Translations under genes and position numbers: made by a program
Notes under the pieces: generated by a model
The model's database searches: none
What the model saw: the letters and a program-made list of their open reading frames with translations, nothing else
What the model was told of the DNA's origin: nothing
Shown here: positions 26,596-35,036 of the stretch, one piece after another
Layout of the letters: each line of letters opens with the position of its first letter
Position numbering within the stretch: position 1 is the first letter of the stretch
DNA from: Phycisphaeraceae bacterium
GTDB lineage: Bacteria; Planctomycetota; Phycisphaerae; Phycisphaerales; UBA1924
NCBI GenBank assembly: GCA_020639235.1
Contig: JACKHC010000001.1
Location: forward strand, 2,728,001-2,792,000
Length of the DNA: 64,000 nt
Direction of reading: 5' to 3'

Positions 26596-27072
26596 ATGCG
26601 ATCTTCAGGCCCAAGGCCCCCCGCCCCCGTCGCCCCGACCGAGCCCCTCCCCCGCACCGGATCAACCACCATCCGCGTCCGCTACTGCGAGTGCGACCCC
26701 ATGGGCGTCGCCCACCACGCCGCCTACATCCCCTGGCTCGAGATCGCCCGCACCGAGATGCTCCGCGGCGAGGGCGACGGCGGCCTGACCTACGCCCAGA
26801 TGGAAGCCGTCGGCCTCTTCCTCGTCATCACCAAACTCGACATCCAGTTCAAACGCCCCGCCCGCTACGACGACATCGTCCGCATCGACACCACCGTCTC
26901 CGGCGGCGGCCGCGCCCGACTCGATCACGCCTACACCGCCCACCGAGTCACAAACGACCCCGCGACCAACAACGAACTGCTCGTCACAGCAACCACCACT
27001 CTCGCCTGCGTGGACGCCTCAGGCCGCCCAAGCGCCTTGCCCGACTGGCTCCGCGCCGATAGCCACAGGTAG
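26596..27072 (+). CDS. Acyl-CoA thioesterase, YbgC/4-hydroxybenzoyl-CoA thioesterase family
   Basis: A 158-residue hot-dog thioesterase. The active-site segment is RYCECDPMGVAHHAAYIPWLE, whose Asp and following His-containing helix match the YbgC/FadM/4HBT catalytic region. LDIQFKRPARYDDIV is the next conserved strand. The first 20 residues are Pro-rich and not conserved. It hydrolyses an acyl-CoA, with chain preference unknown. It diverges from the ArsR-AHSA1 operon with the palindrome between them. The converging c-di-GMP gene ends one base after its stop. Confidence 0.9.
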   Translation: MRSSGPRPPAPVAPTEPLPRTGSTTIRVRYCECDPMGVAHHAAYIPWLEIARTEMLRGEGDGGLTYAQMEAVGLFLVITKLDIQFKRPARYDDIVRIDTTVSGGGRARLDHAYTAHRVTNDPATNNELLVTATTTLACVDASGRPSALPDWLRADSHR

Positions 27073-29727
27073 TCACGCCGCCGATCGGCTCAGGCCCGAC
27101 TCGCCCAAGAGCCGCCACGCTTCCCGAGAGTCAACCGGCCTCGAGAACAGATACCCCTGCCCGAGCGTGCACTCCATCCCCTGCAGCTGCGCGACCTGGC
27201 CCTCGGTCTCGACGCCCTCGGCGACCACCTCGAGTCTCAGATGATGCGCGAGTGTCACGATCGCGTGCATCACCGCCGTGAAATCCCAACGCTCCTCGAT
27301 ATTCCGGATGAAACTCCGATCGATCTTGAGCACATTGATGGGGAACTGGTGGAGGCACGACAACGACGAATACCCCGTCCCGAAATCATCAATCGCAAGC
27401 TTCACCCCCAGCCCGCGGATGCGATCCATCACCGGGATCACGCGCGACATATCGCTCATCACGGCCGTCTCCGTGATCTCAAGCCGCAGACTCGACGGAT
27501 CAATTCCGGTCTCTTCGAGCACCTCCCCGATGACATCGATCAGGTCCGCATCGATCAACTGACGGCGCGAGAGATTCACGTTCATCTTCAGGCGCCGCCC
27601 CGGCCCGAGCCGATCCTGCCACTCGCGCAGCTGCCTGCACGAGGTCATCATCACCCACCGCCCGATCGGGACAATCTGCCCCGTCTCCTCGGCGATCCCG
27701 ATGAACTTATCCGGGCTGATCACGCCGAGTTTCGGGTGCTCCCAGCGAAGAAGCGCCTCGAATCCCTCGATCACCCCGGTGTTGAGCGAAACAATCGGCT
27801 GGTACAGAATCCGGAACTCATGCTCCGGATCGGCGCGCCGCATCTCCTGCTCCATCTGAAGACGCTCGACCGCATCCGAGTGCAGCTGCGCATCAAACAT
27901 GCGGTACTGCGCCTTGCCGTTGAGTTTCGCCGCGTACATCGCCGCGTCCGCATCACGAATAATCTCACTGGCGGCCCGGTACGACGGGTCCGAGCACACC
28001 ACACCGATGCTCGCCGTCGAGACAACCTCGTTCCCATCGATCAGGTGAGGCCTGGACAACTCCGCGAGCAGCCGATCGCATGTCGCCAGCGCACCCTCGT
28101 CGCTCTCGATGTCGGTCAACAGCACAACAAACTCATCGCCCCCGAATCGCGCCACGGTGTCCGTATCTCGCGTCTGCTCGCGGAGCCGCTCTCCGATGCT
28201 GATCAGCAGCGCATCGCCGACGCCATGACCCAGACTGTCGTTGATGACCTTGAACCTGTCGAAATCGAAGAACAGCAACGCGAAACGATGCGAGTCGCGC
28301 CTCGCCCGGCGAATCTCCTGCTCCAGCCGCTCCGAAAGTACCTCCCGATTCGCAAGCCCCGTCAGCGGATCGTGCCGCGCCATCCGCACCAACTGCTCCT
28401 GCGCTTCGTGCAACTCGGTGATGTCCGAGATCGACCCGCACAGCCGCGTCGCCCGACCCGTGTCATCAAACCGCACGGCCCCCCGGCACAACATGACCCG
28501 CGTCGCCCCGTCCGAGCGAGTCATCTCCAGCTTGGTATCCAGGGTCGACCGCCGCCCGGACCTCACCTCCTCGATGAGCGCCCTGAACCGCGGCAACGCC
28601 GAAACCGACACCCTCGAATACCACGCCTCCGGGCGCGAACCGATCGTCTCCGGATCGACGCCCAGCAACTCGCACCACTTGGGCGCGTAGTACACCATGT
28701 CGCGAGCCAGGTTCCAGTCCCACACGCCATCCTGCGAGCCCTCGACCGCCAGTGTCAGCCGCTCCTCGCTCACGCGCAACGCCTCTTCCGCGCGCATCCG
28801 CTCGGTGATATCCGTCCGAATCGCCACGTACCGCTCGATCGTCCCCTCACACCCGAAGAACGGAACAATGGTCGTGTCGACCCAGTAATGCTCGCCCGAC
28901 TTCTTCTGATTGCGGATCTGGCCCCTCCAGACCCGCCCGCGACCGATCGTCGCGTACAGATCCCTGAAGAACGCCTTGCTGTGCAACCCCGAGTTGATGA
29001 TCCTGTGGTTCTGACCGATCAGCTCCTCGCGCCCGTACCCGCTGATCTCGCAGAACTTGTCGTTGACATAAGTAATCGTGCCGCGGCTGTCGGTGCTCAC
29101 GACGATCGAATGCTCGTTCAGAGCGTGGTCCCGGAGCTCAAGCTCGCGATTCAACGCGCTCATCTGCGCGTTAGCCGCCATCAACTCCCGCTCCGCCACC
29201 TCTCGCCGATGGACCTCCTCGCGCAACCGAGTGTTCACCTCTCCGAGCGTGGGCCAGCGCAGCACCTTGGGCACGACCGGCACCAGCGCAAACACCGTCG
29301 CCCATGAGACCAGCGCCGTCACCATCTTCCAGACACCCGCAAGCCGGTACATCGGGTACCAGAAAATCAGCGCCTCCAGCAAATGACCAAGCCCGCAGCA
29401 CGCAATGAACGCAACAAACAACCAACTCACCAGCGGCAAAGGCGTGCGACGCTTGAATATGAAAAACCCCAGAACGAACGGGATCGCCATATAAGCGCCC
29501 CAGATGCCCGCGTCACTCAATATGTGCAGCCAACCGAGATCCGCCGACCATTCGCCGCAGTTCCACCGGCGCGGAAACCCGGTCGTGTCCATCGGCCACC
29601 ATGCGCCATCAAGCGGCCGCCCCGCCGTCGCGCCGACCGCGCCCGCGTTCCCGAGCTCGCAACACGATGCCTCATGCGCACTCGGCAGCGCGCTCGCAAC
29701 CAACAGATTTGTGAATGACCAGTTCAT
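27073..29727 (-). CDS. Ethylene-receptor-like membrane domain - PAS - PAS - GGDEF - EAL protein
   Basis: An 884-residue membrane signalling protein. Residues about 64-160 are a three-helix domain like the N-terminus of plant ETR1. All seven ETR1 residues needed for ethylene binding have counterparts: Asp72, Tyr79, Ile82, Pro83, Ile108, Cys111 and His115 (motifs SDAGIWGAYMAIP and IACCGLGH). Two PAS domains follow (about 205-315 and 320-445), then GGDEF with intact FGGDEF and RDTD I-site, then EAL with EALLRWEHP, NVNLSRRQL, EITETAV, DDFGTGYSSL, KIDRSF and VVAEGVET all kept, so both cyclase and phosphodiesterase could be active. The start is uncertain: the ATG at 29727 gives an extra N-terminal leader, and a shorter version could start at 29592. 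Confidence 0.9.
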   Translation of the reverse strand: MNWSFTNLLVASALPSAHEASCCELGNAGAVGATAGRPLDGAWWPMDTTGFPRRWNCGEWSADLGWLHILSDAGIWGAYMAIPFVLGFFIFKRRTPLPLVSWLFVAFIACCGLGHLLEALIFWYPMYRLAGVWKMVTALVSWATVFALVPVVPKVLRWPTLGEVNTRLREEVHRREVAERELMAANAQMSALNRELELRDHALNEHSIVVSTDSRGTITYVNDKFCEISGYGREELIGQNHRIINSGLHSKAFFRDLYATIGRGRVWRGQIRNQKKSGEHYWVDTTIVPFFGCEGTIERYVAIRTDITERMRAEEALRVSEERLTLAVEGSQDGVWDWNLARDMVYYAPKWCELLGVDPETIGSRPEAWYSRVSVSALPRFRALIEEVRSGRRSTLDTKLEMTRSDGATRVMLCRGAVRFDDTGRATRLCGSISDITELHEAQEQLVRMARHDPLTGLANREVLSERLEQEIRRARRDSHRFALLFFDFDRFKVINDSLGHGVGDALLISIGERLREQTRDTDTVARFGGDEFVVLLTDIESDEGALATCDRLLAELSRPHLIDGNEVVSTASIGVVCSDPSYRAASEIIRDADAAMYAAKLNGKAQYRMFDAQLHSDAVERLQMEQEMRRADPEHEFRILYQPIVSLNTGVIEGFEALLRWEHPKLGVISPDKFIGIAEETGQIVPIGRWVMMTSCRQLREWQDRLGPGRRLKMNVNLSRRQLIDADLIDVIGEVLEETGIDPSSLRLEITETAVMSDMSRVIPVMDRIRGLGVKLAIDDFGTGYSSLSCLHQFPINVLKIDRSFIRNIEERWDFTAVMHAIVTLAHHLRLEVVAEGVETEGQVAQLQGMECTLGQGYLFSRPVDSREAWRLLGESGLSRSAA

Positions 29728-29933
29728 GCATCCGGAGTCCATGGCACCCGCGCACCAGCCGTCGATGCGCCGCACACCTACCTATCGACCCCGAGCCCGC
29801 GCCGCCAAAGCAAACAAACCCGAATCGGAGTTAGTTCATCGCCCGCAGATCAAATCCGCATTCCCGGGGGATGCCACTCATCCGACCGCCACTTTTGACA
29901 GCCGACGGCCGCATTTTCCCCATTGCATCGGGC

Positions 29934-31136
29934 TCACTCCCCGACGCGCGCCCACCCCACCGGCATCCCCGCGTCCCGCATCAGCAGCCCCATCACCGCC
30001 ATCGAGGTCCCGTAGTTCGCGCTCCGGTCGAACACCCGATCATTCCATGTCCCGTCCGCATCCCGCGTCCGGAAGATCAGTTCCTCCACCTGCTTGCGAT
30101 ACTCCCGCCGCTCCTTCGCAGGCATCATCTCCACCGCCACCGCAGCGTAGTAATGCGCAAAGTAAAAGTAATACGGCGCAACACCGAACGGCGCAACATG
30201 CGTCCCGTTCTGCTTCCGCCGCTCCTCAAGCCGGTCCCAGTGCGCGATGAACGCATCCAGCGCGCTCCGCACCCGCGCCACCGAGCCGCGTCCCGCGAGC
30301 ATCAAGGTCGTCTCGCACGCCAGCATCCGCCCCGTCGCGCCCGGCACGCCCCCCGCGCCGCGCGCCCCATCGCCCGAATACACGAACTCCCCCGTCTCCG
30401 CGCTCGCCGACTCCAGGTACTTCAGCCCCCGTTCGATCATCGCATCGTCAACATCAATCCCCGCGCGCTCCGCCACAAACAGCGCCTGGAGTGTCGGCCC
30501 CGTCATAAAAGTGCTCGGCGGCGACACCTTCTCCCGACCAGGACCCCGCGCATAGTTCCACCCGCCGACCTCCGGAATCTCCGTCCCCTCGATCCCCTCC
30601 AGGAAGAACGCCCACGCCTTCTCCGACGCGTCCTTGTGCGCCTCGGGAATCAGCCCGCGCTGCTTCAACTCGGCGAGCATCATCAGACCGTAGGTGTACC
30701 CCCACCCGCGCACATCGTAACCCCCGTCATACTCCTCGATGCTCATCAGGGGATGCCCGATCGACGCGCACACGAACTCGACGCCGCGCGCCACCGCATC
30801 CCTCCGCGCGGCATCCTCCGCGTACCCCGGCTCCCGCGTCATCGCCAGAATCGCGATCGCCGTGCCGCCGACGCGATACCCGATCGGGATCTGCCCCCGC
30901 ACGCGGTACACCCCCTCATACGGCCATTCGCCTCTGGCGTGCCGCCCGTCAGCGTTCGGATCGCTCTCCTCCATCGCGACGATCCGCGCGATCCCCGCCC
31001 GAATCGCCTCCTCGCGGGACACCGTCTCAGCACCCCCCGCCCCGCCGTCCTGCGCCGTGCCGCCCAGCACGAGAGCCGCAGCGAAAACCCCCGCACAGCC
31101 GATCAACCCGCGCCGAACCCGTCCGCTCACTCGCAT
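29934..31136 (-). CDS. Exported prenyltransferase/squalene-cyclase-fold repeat protein
   Basis: A 400-residue protein with an N-terminal signal sequence (about 1-28) and alternating helices of the alpha/alpha toroid seen in terpene cyclases and prenyltransferases. Repeat-type motifs include YDVRGWGYTYGLMMLAEL, GGWNYARG and DADGTWNDRVFDRSANYGTSMAVMGLL. The DxDD motif of squalene-hopene cyclases is not present, so cyclase activity is unlikely. Many such exported proteins of unknown role occur in planctomycetes. The ATG has GAGGAGG just upstream. Confidence 0.8.
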   Translation of the reverse strand: MRVSGRVRRGLIGCAGVFAAALVLGGTAQDGGAGGAETVSREEAIRAGIARIVAMEESDPNADGRHARGEWPYEGVYRVRGQIPIGYRVGGTAIAILAMTREPGYAEDAARRDAVARGVEFVCASIGHPLMSIEEYDGGYDVRGWGYTYGLMMLAELKQRGLIPEAHKDASEKAWAFFLEGIEGTEIPEVGGWNYARGPGREKVSPPSTFMTGPTLQALFVAERAGIDVDDAMIERGLKYLESASAETGEFVYSGDGARGAGGVPGATGRMLACETTLMLAGRGSVARVRSALDAFIAHWDRLEERRKQNGTHVAPFGVAPYYFYFAHYYAAVAVEMMPAKERREYRKQVEELIFRTRDADGTWNDRVFDRSANYGTSMAVMGLLMRDAGMPVGWARVGE

Positions 31137-31179
31137 GGCCGCCTCCTCAAGTCGCCGATGACCGCACCAAGCCTACCGC

Positions 31180-31218
31180 GCCCCTCCCGCTCGCGAGCAC
31201 GAAGCGCAAGCGAGGGGC
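31180..31218 (-). terminator. Hairpin downstream of two small genes
   Basis: GCCCCTC at 31180-31186 pairs with GAGGGGC at 31212-31218, with further imperfect pairing inside. It lies just after the stop at 31226 on the minus strand. No T-run follows, so it may be a weak terminator or an intergenic repeat hairpin. Confidence 0.35.
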
Positions 31219-31225
31219 TGGGTAT

Positions 31226-31549
31226 TTAGCGATCCTCGATGTGTGCGGTGAACGATCGACACAAGAAGGACATGGCCCCGTGTTCTACTTCGCGAACCTC
31301 ATACCGAGCCAACTCGAGTTGACGATCCTCGATCGATGTCGCCTGCAACATATAGACCGAGCAATCATCCGGGTCTTGGATCTTCAGTTGGTGTACGCCT
31401 TCGAAGACAACGACTGTTCGCAAAGAGTCCGCTGAAATGCCCGATCGCAGGACCACCTCAAGCCGAAGTCCCTGCCATTTGTCCGGATCAACAGAATGTG
31501 AGACTTCGAGTCGTTCCAAATATCCGAATGTGGGAACGGTGTCAGTCAT
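31226..31549 (-). CDS. Hypothetical protein, 107 aa
   Basis: I do not recognise this protein. It is a soluble, beta-rich 107-residue protein (strands such as LRLEVVLRSG and TVVVFEGVHQLKI) with no signal peptide. The ATG at 31549 overlaps the stop of the preceding small membrane protein as ATGA, so the two are a coupled pair. The DNA looks less GC-rich at third codon positions than its neighbours, judged by eye. Together with its place near the 3' end of a tRNA gene this hints at acquired DNA. An immunity-type role is possible but unsupported. Confidence 0.65.
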   Translation of the reverse strand: MTDTVPTFGYLERLEVSHSVDPDKWQGLRLEVVLRSGISADSLRTVVVFEGVHQLKIQDPDDCSVYMLQATSIEDRQLELARYEVREVEHGAMSFLCRSFTAHIEDR

Positions 31550-31788
31550 GTCGCTTGCTTTCTCGATCCAATCCTCCACACCCACCATGCAAGAATCCAT
31601 GATCCGAAGAGGCATACGCCCGTAGCAATCGCGTAGTTCCGCGCCCACATCGACCAATATGGCCTAGTTGTTTCTCTCCCCCACTCGTCGGAAGCCCATG
31701 AGCACGCGACGGTCATGTTGGCGAGCCAAAGGGCTCCCACCACGCCGATCACCAGAATCAGCGCCACCAACACGCGCCATTTCGTCAT
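31546..31788 (-). CDS. Small two-helix membrane protein
   Basis: An 80-residue protein with two hydrophobic segments (about 5-25 and 54-74) joined by a polar loop rich in Trp, Ser, Glu and Arg, ending in a basic tail. The family is not recognised. The ATG at 31788 is supported by GGAGG 7 bases upstream. It begins 18 bases beyond the 3' end of tRNA-Thr and overlaps the next gene as ATGA. It may anchor or be the partner of that downstream protein. Confidence 0.65.
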   Translation of the reverse strand: MTKWRVLVALILVIGVVGALWLANMTVACSWASDEWGRETTRPYWSMWARNYAIATGVCLFGSWILAWWVWRIGSRKQAT

Positions 31789-31806
31789 CGGTGATCCTCC
31801 GACAAA

Positions 31807-31878
31807 AGCCACCTGTGGGATTTGAACCCACGACCTGTGCTTTACGAAAGCACCGCTCTACCGCTGAGCTAAGGTGGC
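31807..31878 (-). tRNA. tRNA-Thr (anticodon CGU)
   Basis: A 72-base cloverleaf on the minus strand. Acceptor GCCACCT/AGGTGGC, D-arm GCTCAGCGGTAGAGC, anticodon stem GTGCT/AGCAC with loop TTCGTAA (anticodon CGT), T-arm GTGGG-TTCAAAT-CCCAC. Discriminator T, CCA not encoded. No repeated copy of its 3' end was seen nearby. Confidence 0.95.
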
Positions 31879-31964
31879 AGTTCCGCTCGTCGGGCTCCCG
31901 GCGGCGGGCCGAGAGTATCCCGACATCGCCCCCGGTTGTCCACCGTCCGAGCCGCCCTCCCGGG

Positions 31965-33941
31965 TCATTCCTCCAGGTAGGTATACCCGTCCAGCCCGCT
32001 CTCGTAGAACCGCATCAGCGCCCCGCTCTCGCCCGCCGTCAGTTTGCCCGCCCGGACCGCGCGCTCCGCATCCCGCCGCATATCCCGGCGCAGCTGCACA
32101 TGGTCGATCTGCACATACGACAGCGCCTTGGCCACCGTGTCGCCCGGGATCACATCATCGATCGACACATGCCCGCCGTCATCCACCGTCACCTGCACCG
32201 CGTGCGTATCGCCCAGCAGGTTGTGCAGGTCGCCCAGGATCTCCTGGTACGCGCCGACAAGGAACGCCGCCAGGTAGTACGGCTCGCCCTTCTTCAATCG
32301 GTGCAGCTCCAGCGCCCGCTTGATGTCGCGCCCGCCGACGAACTTCTCGATCTTCCCGTCCGAGTCGCAGGTGATGTCCGCCAGCACGCCCCGACGCGTC
32401 GGCTCCTCATTGAGCCGGTGAATCGGGCAGATCGGGAACAACTGGTCGATCGCCCACGAGTCCGGCATCGATTGGAACACCGACATGTTGCAAAAATAAT
32501 GATCGCTCAGGATCTCCGGGAGCGACTCGAACTCCTCCGGCACTTCCTTCATCTTCGTCGTGAACGACATCAACTTCCAGCCGATCGACCAGAATAGGTT
32601 CTCCGCCATCGCACGCAGCGGCAGCGACAGATACCCCAGCGTAAACAGACTCATCACCTCGTCACGCGCCTGCATCGCGTCGTGGTACGACTCGATCAGG
32701 TTCCGGTCCACCATGTTGTGATAGGTGTTGAACAAGTCAACCACCGGCTGGGGAATCTCTTCCGTCGACTCATCCGCCGCCCGCGGCGGGAGCATGTCCT
32801 CGATCTTGTACGGCACCGGCACCGCATCAAAGCTCGACGAACCCAGCACATCGAAGATCAACACGCTCGAATACGCCACCAGCGCACGACCCGACTCCGA
32901 AATAATCGTCGGGTGCGGCTGCCCCGCGTCTTCGCACACCGCCTTGATCCGGTACACGATGTCCCGCGCATACTCCTCAACCGTGTAGTTCATGCTCGAC
33001 TCGAACGCCGACTGCGACCCGTCGTAATCCACGCCCAGCCCGCCCCCGATGTCGATCATGTCCACGCCCGCGCCCAGCCGGCGCAACTCCGCGTAGATGT
33101 GCGCCAGCTCCGTCACCGCGTTCTTCACCGAACGGATGTCGCAGATCTGGCTCCCAAGATGGAAATGCAGCAGCCGGATGCAGTCGGCCATCCCGCGCGA
33201 CTTGGCGAACTCCAGCGCGCTGAGAATCTCGCTCATCGTCAGCCCGAACTTCGAACGCGCACCCGCGCTCGACTCCCACCGACCGATGCTCCGCGTCGAA
33301 ACTTTCGCCCGCAGCCCGATGTTCGGGCGCACGCCATACTTCTCCGACAGGTCGATCAACTTCTCCAGTTCCGAGAAGTCCTCGATCACCGGGATAATCG
33401 TCCGACCCAGCTTGGTCGCCAGAACCGCCCCCTCGAGGAACTCCCGGTCCTTGAACCCGTTGCACACGATCGGCATATCGGGGTGATCCACTGTCATGCC
33501 CAGAACCGCGAGCAACTCCGGCTTCGAACCCGCCTCCAGCCCGAACCCGAGTTGCGACCCGATGTTCCGCAGCTCCTCCACGATCCCCCGCTGCTGATTC
33601 ACCTTGATCGGGTACACACACCGGTAGTCACCCTTGTACGACTCCTGCTCGATCGCCTTGGCGAACGCGCCGTGAATCTCACGCGCCCGATGGTGGAGCG
33701 TCTGCGGGAACCGCACCAGCACCGGCGTGTAGATGTCCCGCTCGCCCAACCCCTTCACCAGCTCGAACAGGTCGATCACGCGCTTCGGATCCTTGTCCGG
33801 CATCACCACCGCGTGCCCGTGCTTGTTCACACCGACATACCCCTTGCCCCAGTCCGGAATCCCGTACATCAGCGCCGCGTCTTCAACGCCGAACCGTCCA
33901 TGCAAAAACTGCTTGCTCTGCGACATCGTGGTCATGGACAT
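31965..33941 (-). CDS. speA: Biosynthetic arginine decarboxylase
   Basis: SpeA decarboxylates arginine to agmatine with PLP, the first step of the agmatine route to putrescine and spermidine. The 658-residue length matches the Escherichia coli enzyme. The PLP lysine is in YPIKVNQQRGIVEEL, followed by GLEAGSKPELLAVL, the sugar-phosphate loop IDIGGGLGVDYDG and ISESGRALVA. Several ATGs lie close together (33941, 33935, 33926), and the first is used. It lies downstream of the DNA glycosylase gene, about 150 bases away. A downstream agmatinase or deiminase is not in the window. Confidence 0.96.
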   Translation of the reverse strand: MSMTTMSQSKQFLHGRFGVEDAALMYGIPDWGKGYVGVNKHGHAVVMPDKDPKRVIDLFELVKGLGERDIYTPVLVRFPQTLHHRAREIHGAFAKAIEQESYKGDYRCVYPIKVNQQRGIVEELRNIGSQLGFGLEAGSKPELLAVLGMTVDHPDMPIVCNGFKDREFLEGAVLATKLGRTIIPVIEDFSELEKLIDLSEKYGVRPNIGLRAKVSTRSIGRWESSAGARSKFGLTMSEILSALEFAKSRGMADCIRLLHFHLGSQICDIRSVKNAVTELAHIYAELRRLGAGVDMIDIGGGLGVDYDGSQSAFESSMNYTVEEYARDIVYRIKAVCEDAGQPHPTIISESGRALVAYSSVLIFDVLGSSSFDAVPVPYKIEDMLPPRAADESTEEIPQPVVDLFNTYHNMVDRNLIESYHDAMQARDEVMSLFTLGYLSLPLRAMAENLFWSIGWKLMSFTTKMKEVPEEFESLPEILSDHYFCNMSVFQSMPDSWAIDQLFPICPIHRLNEEPTRRGVLADITCDSDGKIEKFVGGRDIKRALELHRLKKGEPYYLAAFLVGAYQEILGDLHNLLGDTHAVQVTVDDGGHVSIDDVIPGDTVAKALSYVQIDHVQLRRDMRRDAERAVRAGKLTAGESGALMRFYESGLDGYTYLEE

Positions 33942-34091
33942 AGGGCAGCATTTCCCGGTGGTAGCAGGGTGCGGGCGAAGAATGACGGGCAGCCCAGCGG
34001 GCAGACCACCATCATAGCCGCCCTCCACCGCCAACATCGGAGCCACGCCGAGCAATCCGGCCCATCGCGTCGCGCGAGCCACACTCCGCCG

Positions 34092-35024
34092 CTACTCCTT
34101 CGTCAGCGACGCCGCCGTGAACATCTTCCCCGTCGAGTCGCGCTCCCACGTCCAAGCCGGGCCGTGCTTCTTCTCGTAGAAGTCCCACAACTCGAACCAG
34201 TAACTCCGGAACCGGTGCTCGCCGAACGGCTCGAAGTGCGCCACGACCTGCTTCTCGATCTGCTTGGCCGTCCCCGTCATCCCCAGAACCGCCTTCCCGT
34301 GCCGCACACTCTCCGTGTCGATCGCCACACGCGAATACCGGCCCAGGAGCTGCATCACGTTCGCCGCCGCGTACGGCCCGATCCCCGGCAACGCCAAGAG
34401 CGCCTTGTACACCGCCTCATCACTGTTCCCCCGGTCCTCGAACCACGCCGGCTCCACCTCGCCGCCCGCCACCAGCTTGCCCAGTTCCACCATCCGCTTG
34501 TCGCGGTACCCCACGCGGCACCTTGCCCGAAGCGTCGCCTCACGACGCCGCGCCAACTGCTGCGCACTCGGAAACGCCGGACTGATCACCTCGCACAACC
34601 GCCGATTCATCACGATCGTGCTCGGCCAAGTCACATTGCAGCTAGCTACAGTCTTAATCAGATCTTCAAAGAAGGTCGGGCTCCGGAACAACCGCCCGCG
34701 CCCCGATTTCTTCCATCGCCCGTCCACCTTGTGAAACGCGCCGACGCTCACATCATTGAGGTGCAGCATCCGCGTCACGAGCCGCTTCACCTCCGCCTGC
34801 TCACCGCGGCTCAGCCGTCGATCCCCCTCGATGACCAGCGCCTTCCCCCTGCCGGGCTGCCCGATCCGCACCGCCGCGATCCCGCCGCTCAAATCCAGCG
34901 AGCGCGTCAGCGTCTCCGTCCGCGGGTCCCAGTGGTTCGGCGCCAGCAGAAAGTAGCCGTACGAACACACATCCCGCCGAAGCAGATAATCCCCCGGCGT
35001 CGGCATCGTCAGCCGCGTGCCCAC
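34092..35024 (-). CDS. HhH-GPD family DNA glycosylase
   Basis: A 310-residue protein of the OGG1/AlkA superfamily that excises damaged bases. Residues 111-150 (LFRSPTFFEDLIKTV, then NRRLCE) match the helical core entry. The helix-hairpin-helix is LPGIGPYAAANVM at 212-224, and the catalytic Asp is Asp236 in VAIDTES. The position of the OGG1 lyase Lys is Tyr218, so it should be a monofunctional glycosylase. The target lesion is unknown. The GTG at 35024 has GGGGGA upstream. An ATG at 35006 is the alternative. It follows the amidotransferase gene by 12 bases. Confidence 0.88.
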   Translation of the reverse strand: MGTRLTMPTPGDYLLRRDVCSYGYFLLAPNHWDPRTETLTRSLDLSGGIAAVRIGQPGRGKALVIEGDRRLSRGEQAEVKRLVTRMLHLNDVSVGAFHKVDGRWKKSGRGRLFRSPTFFEDLIKTVASCNVTWPSTIVMNRRLCEVISPAFPSAQQLARRREATLRARCRVGYRDKRMVELGKLVAGGEVEPAWFEDRGNSDEAVYKALLALPGIGPYAAANVMQLLGRYSRVAIDTESVRHGKAVLGMTGTAKQIEKQVVAHFEPFGEHRFRSYWFELWDFYEKKHGPAWTWERDSTGKMFTAASLTKE

Positions 35025-35036
35025 GCCATCCCCCGC

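Noticed and set aside
27241..29307. A 688-codon open frame on the plus strand opposite the ETR-PAS-GGDEF-EAL gene
   Set aside because: Antisense shadow with low-complexity composition. The minus-strand gene has every expected motif.
29934..31136. Calling the exported toroid protein a squalene-hopene cyclase
   Set aside because: No DxDD motif and a cleavable-type signal sequence; only the fold is supported.
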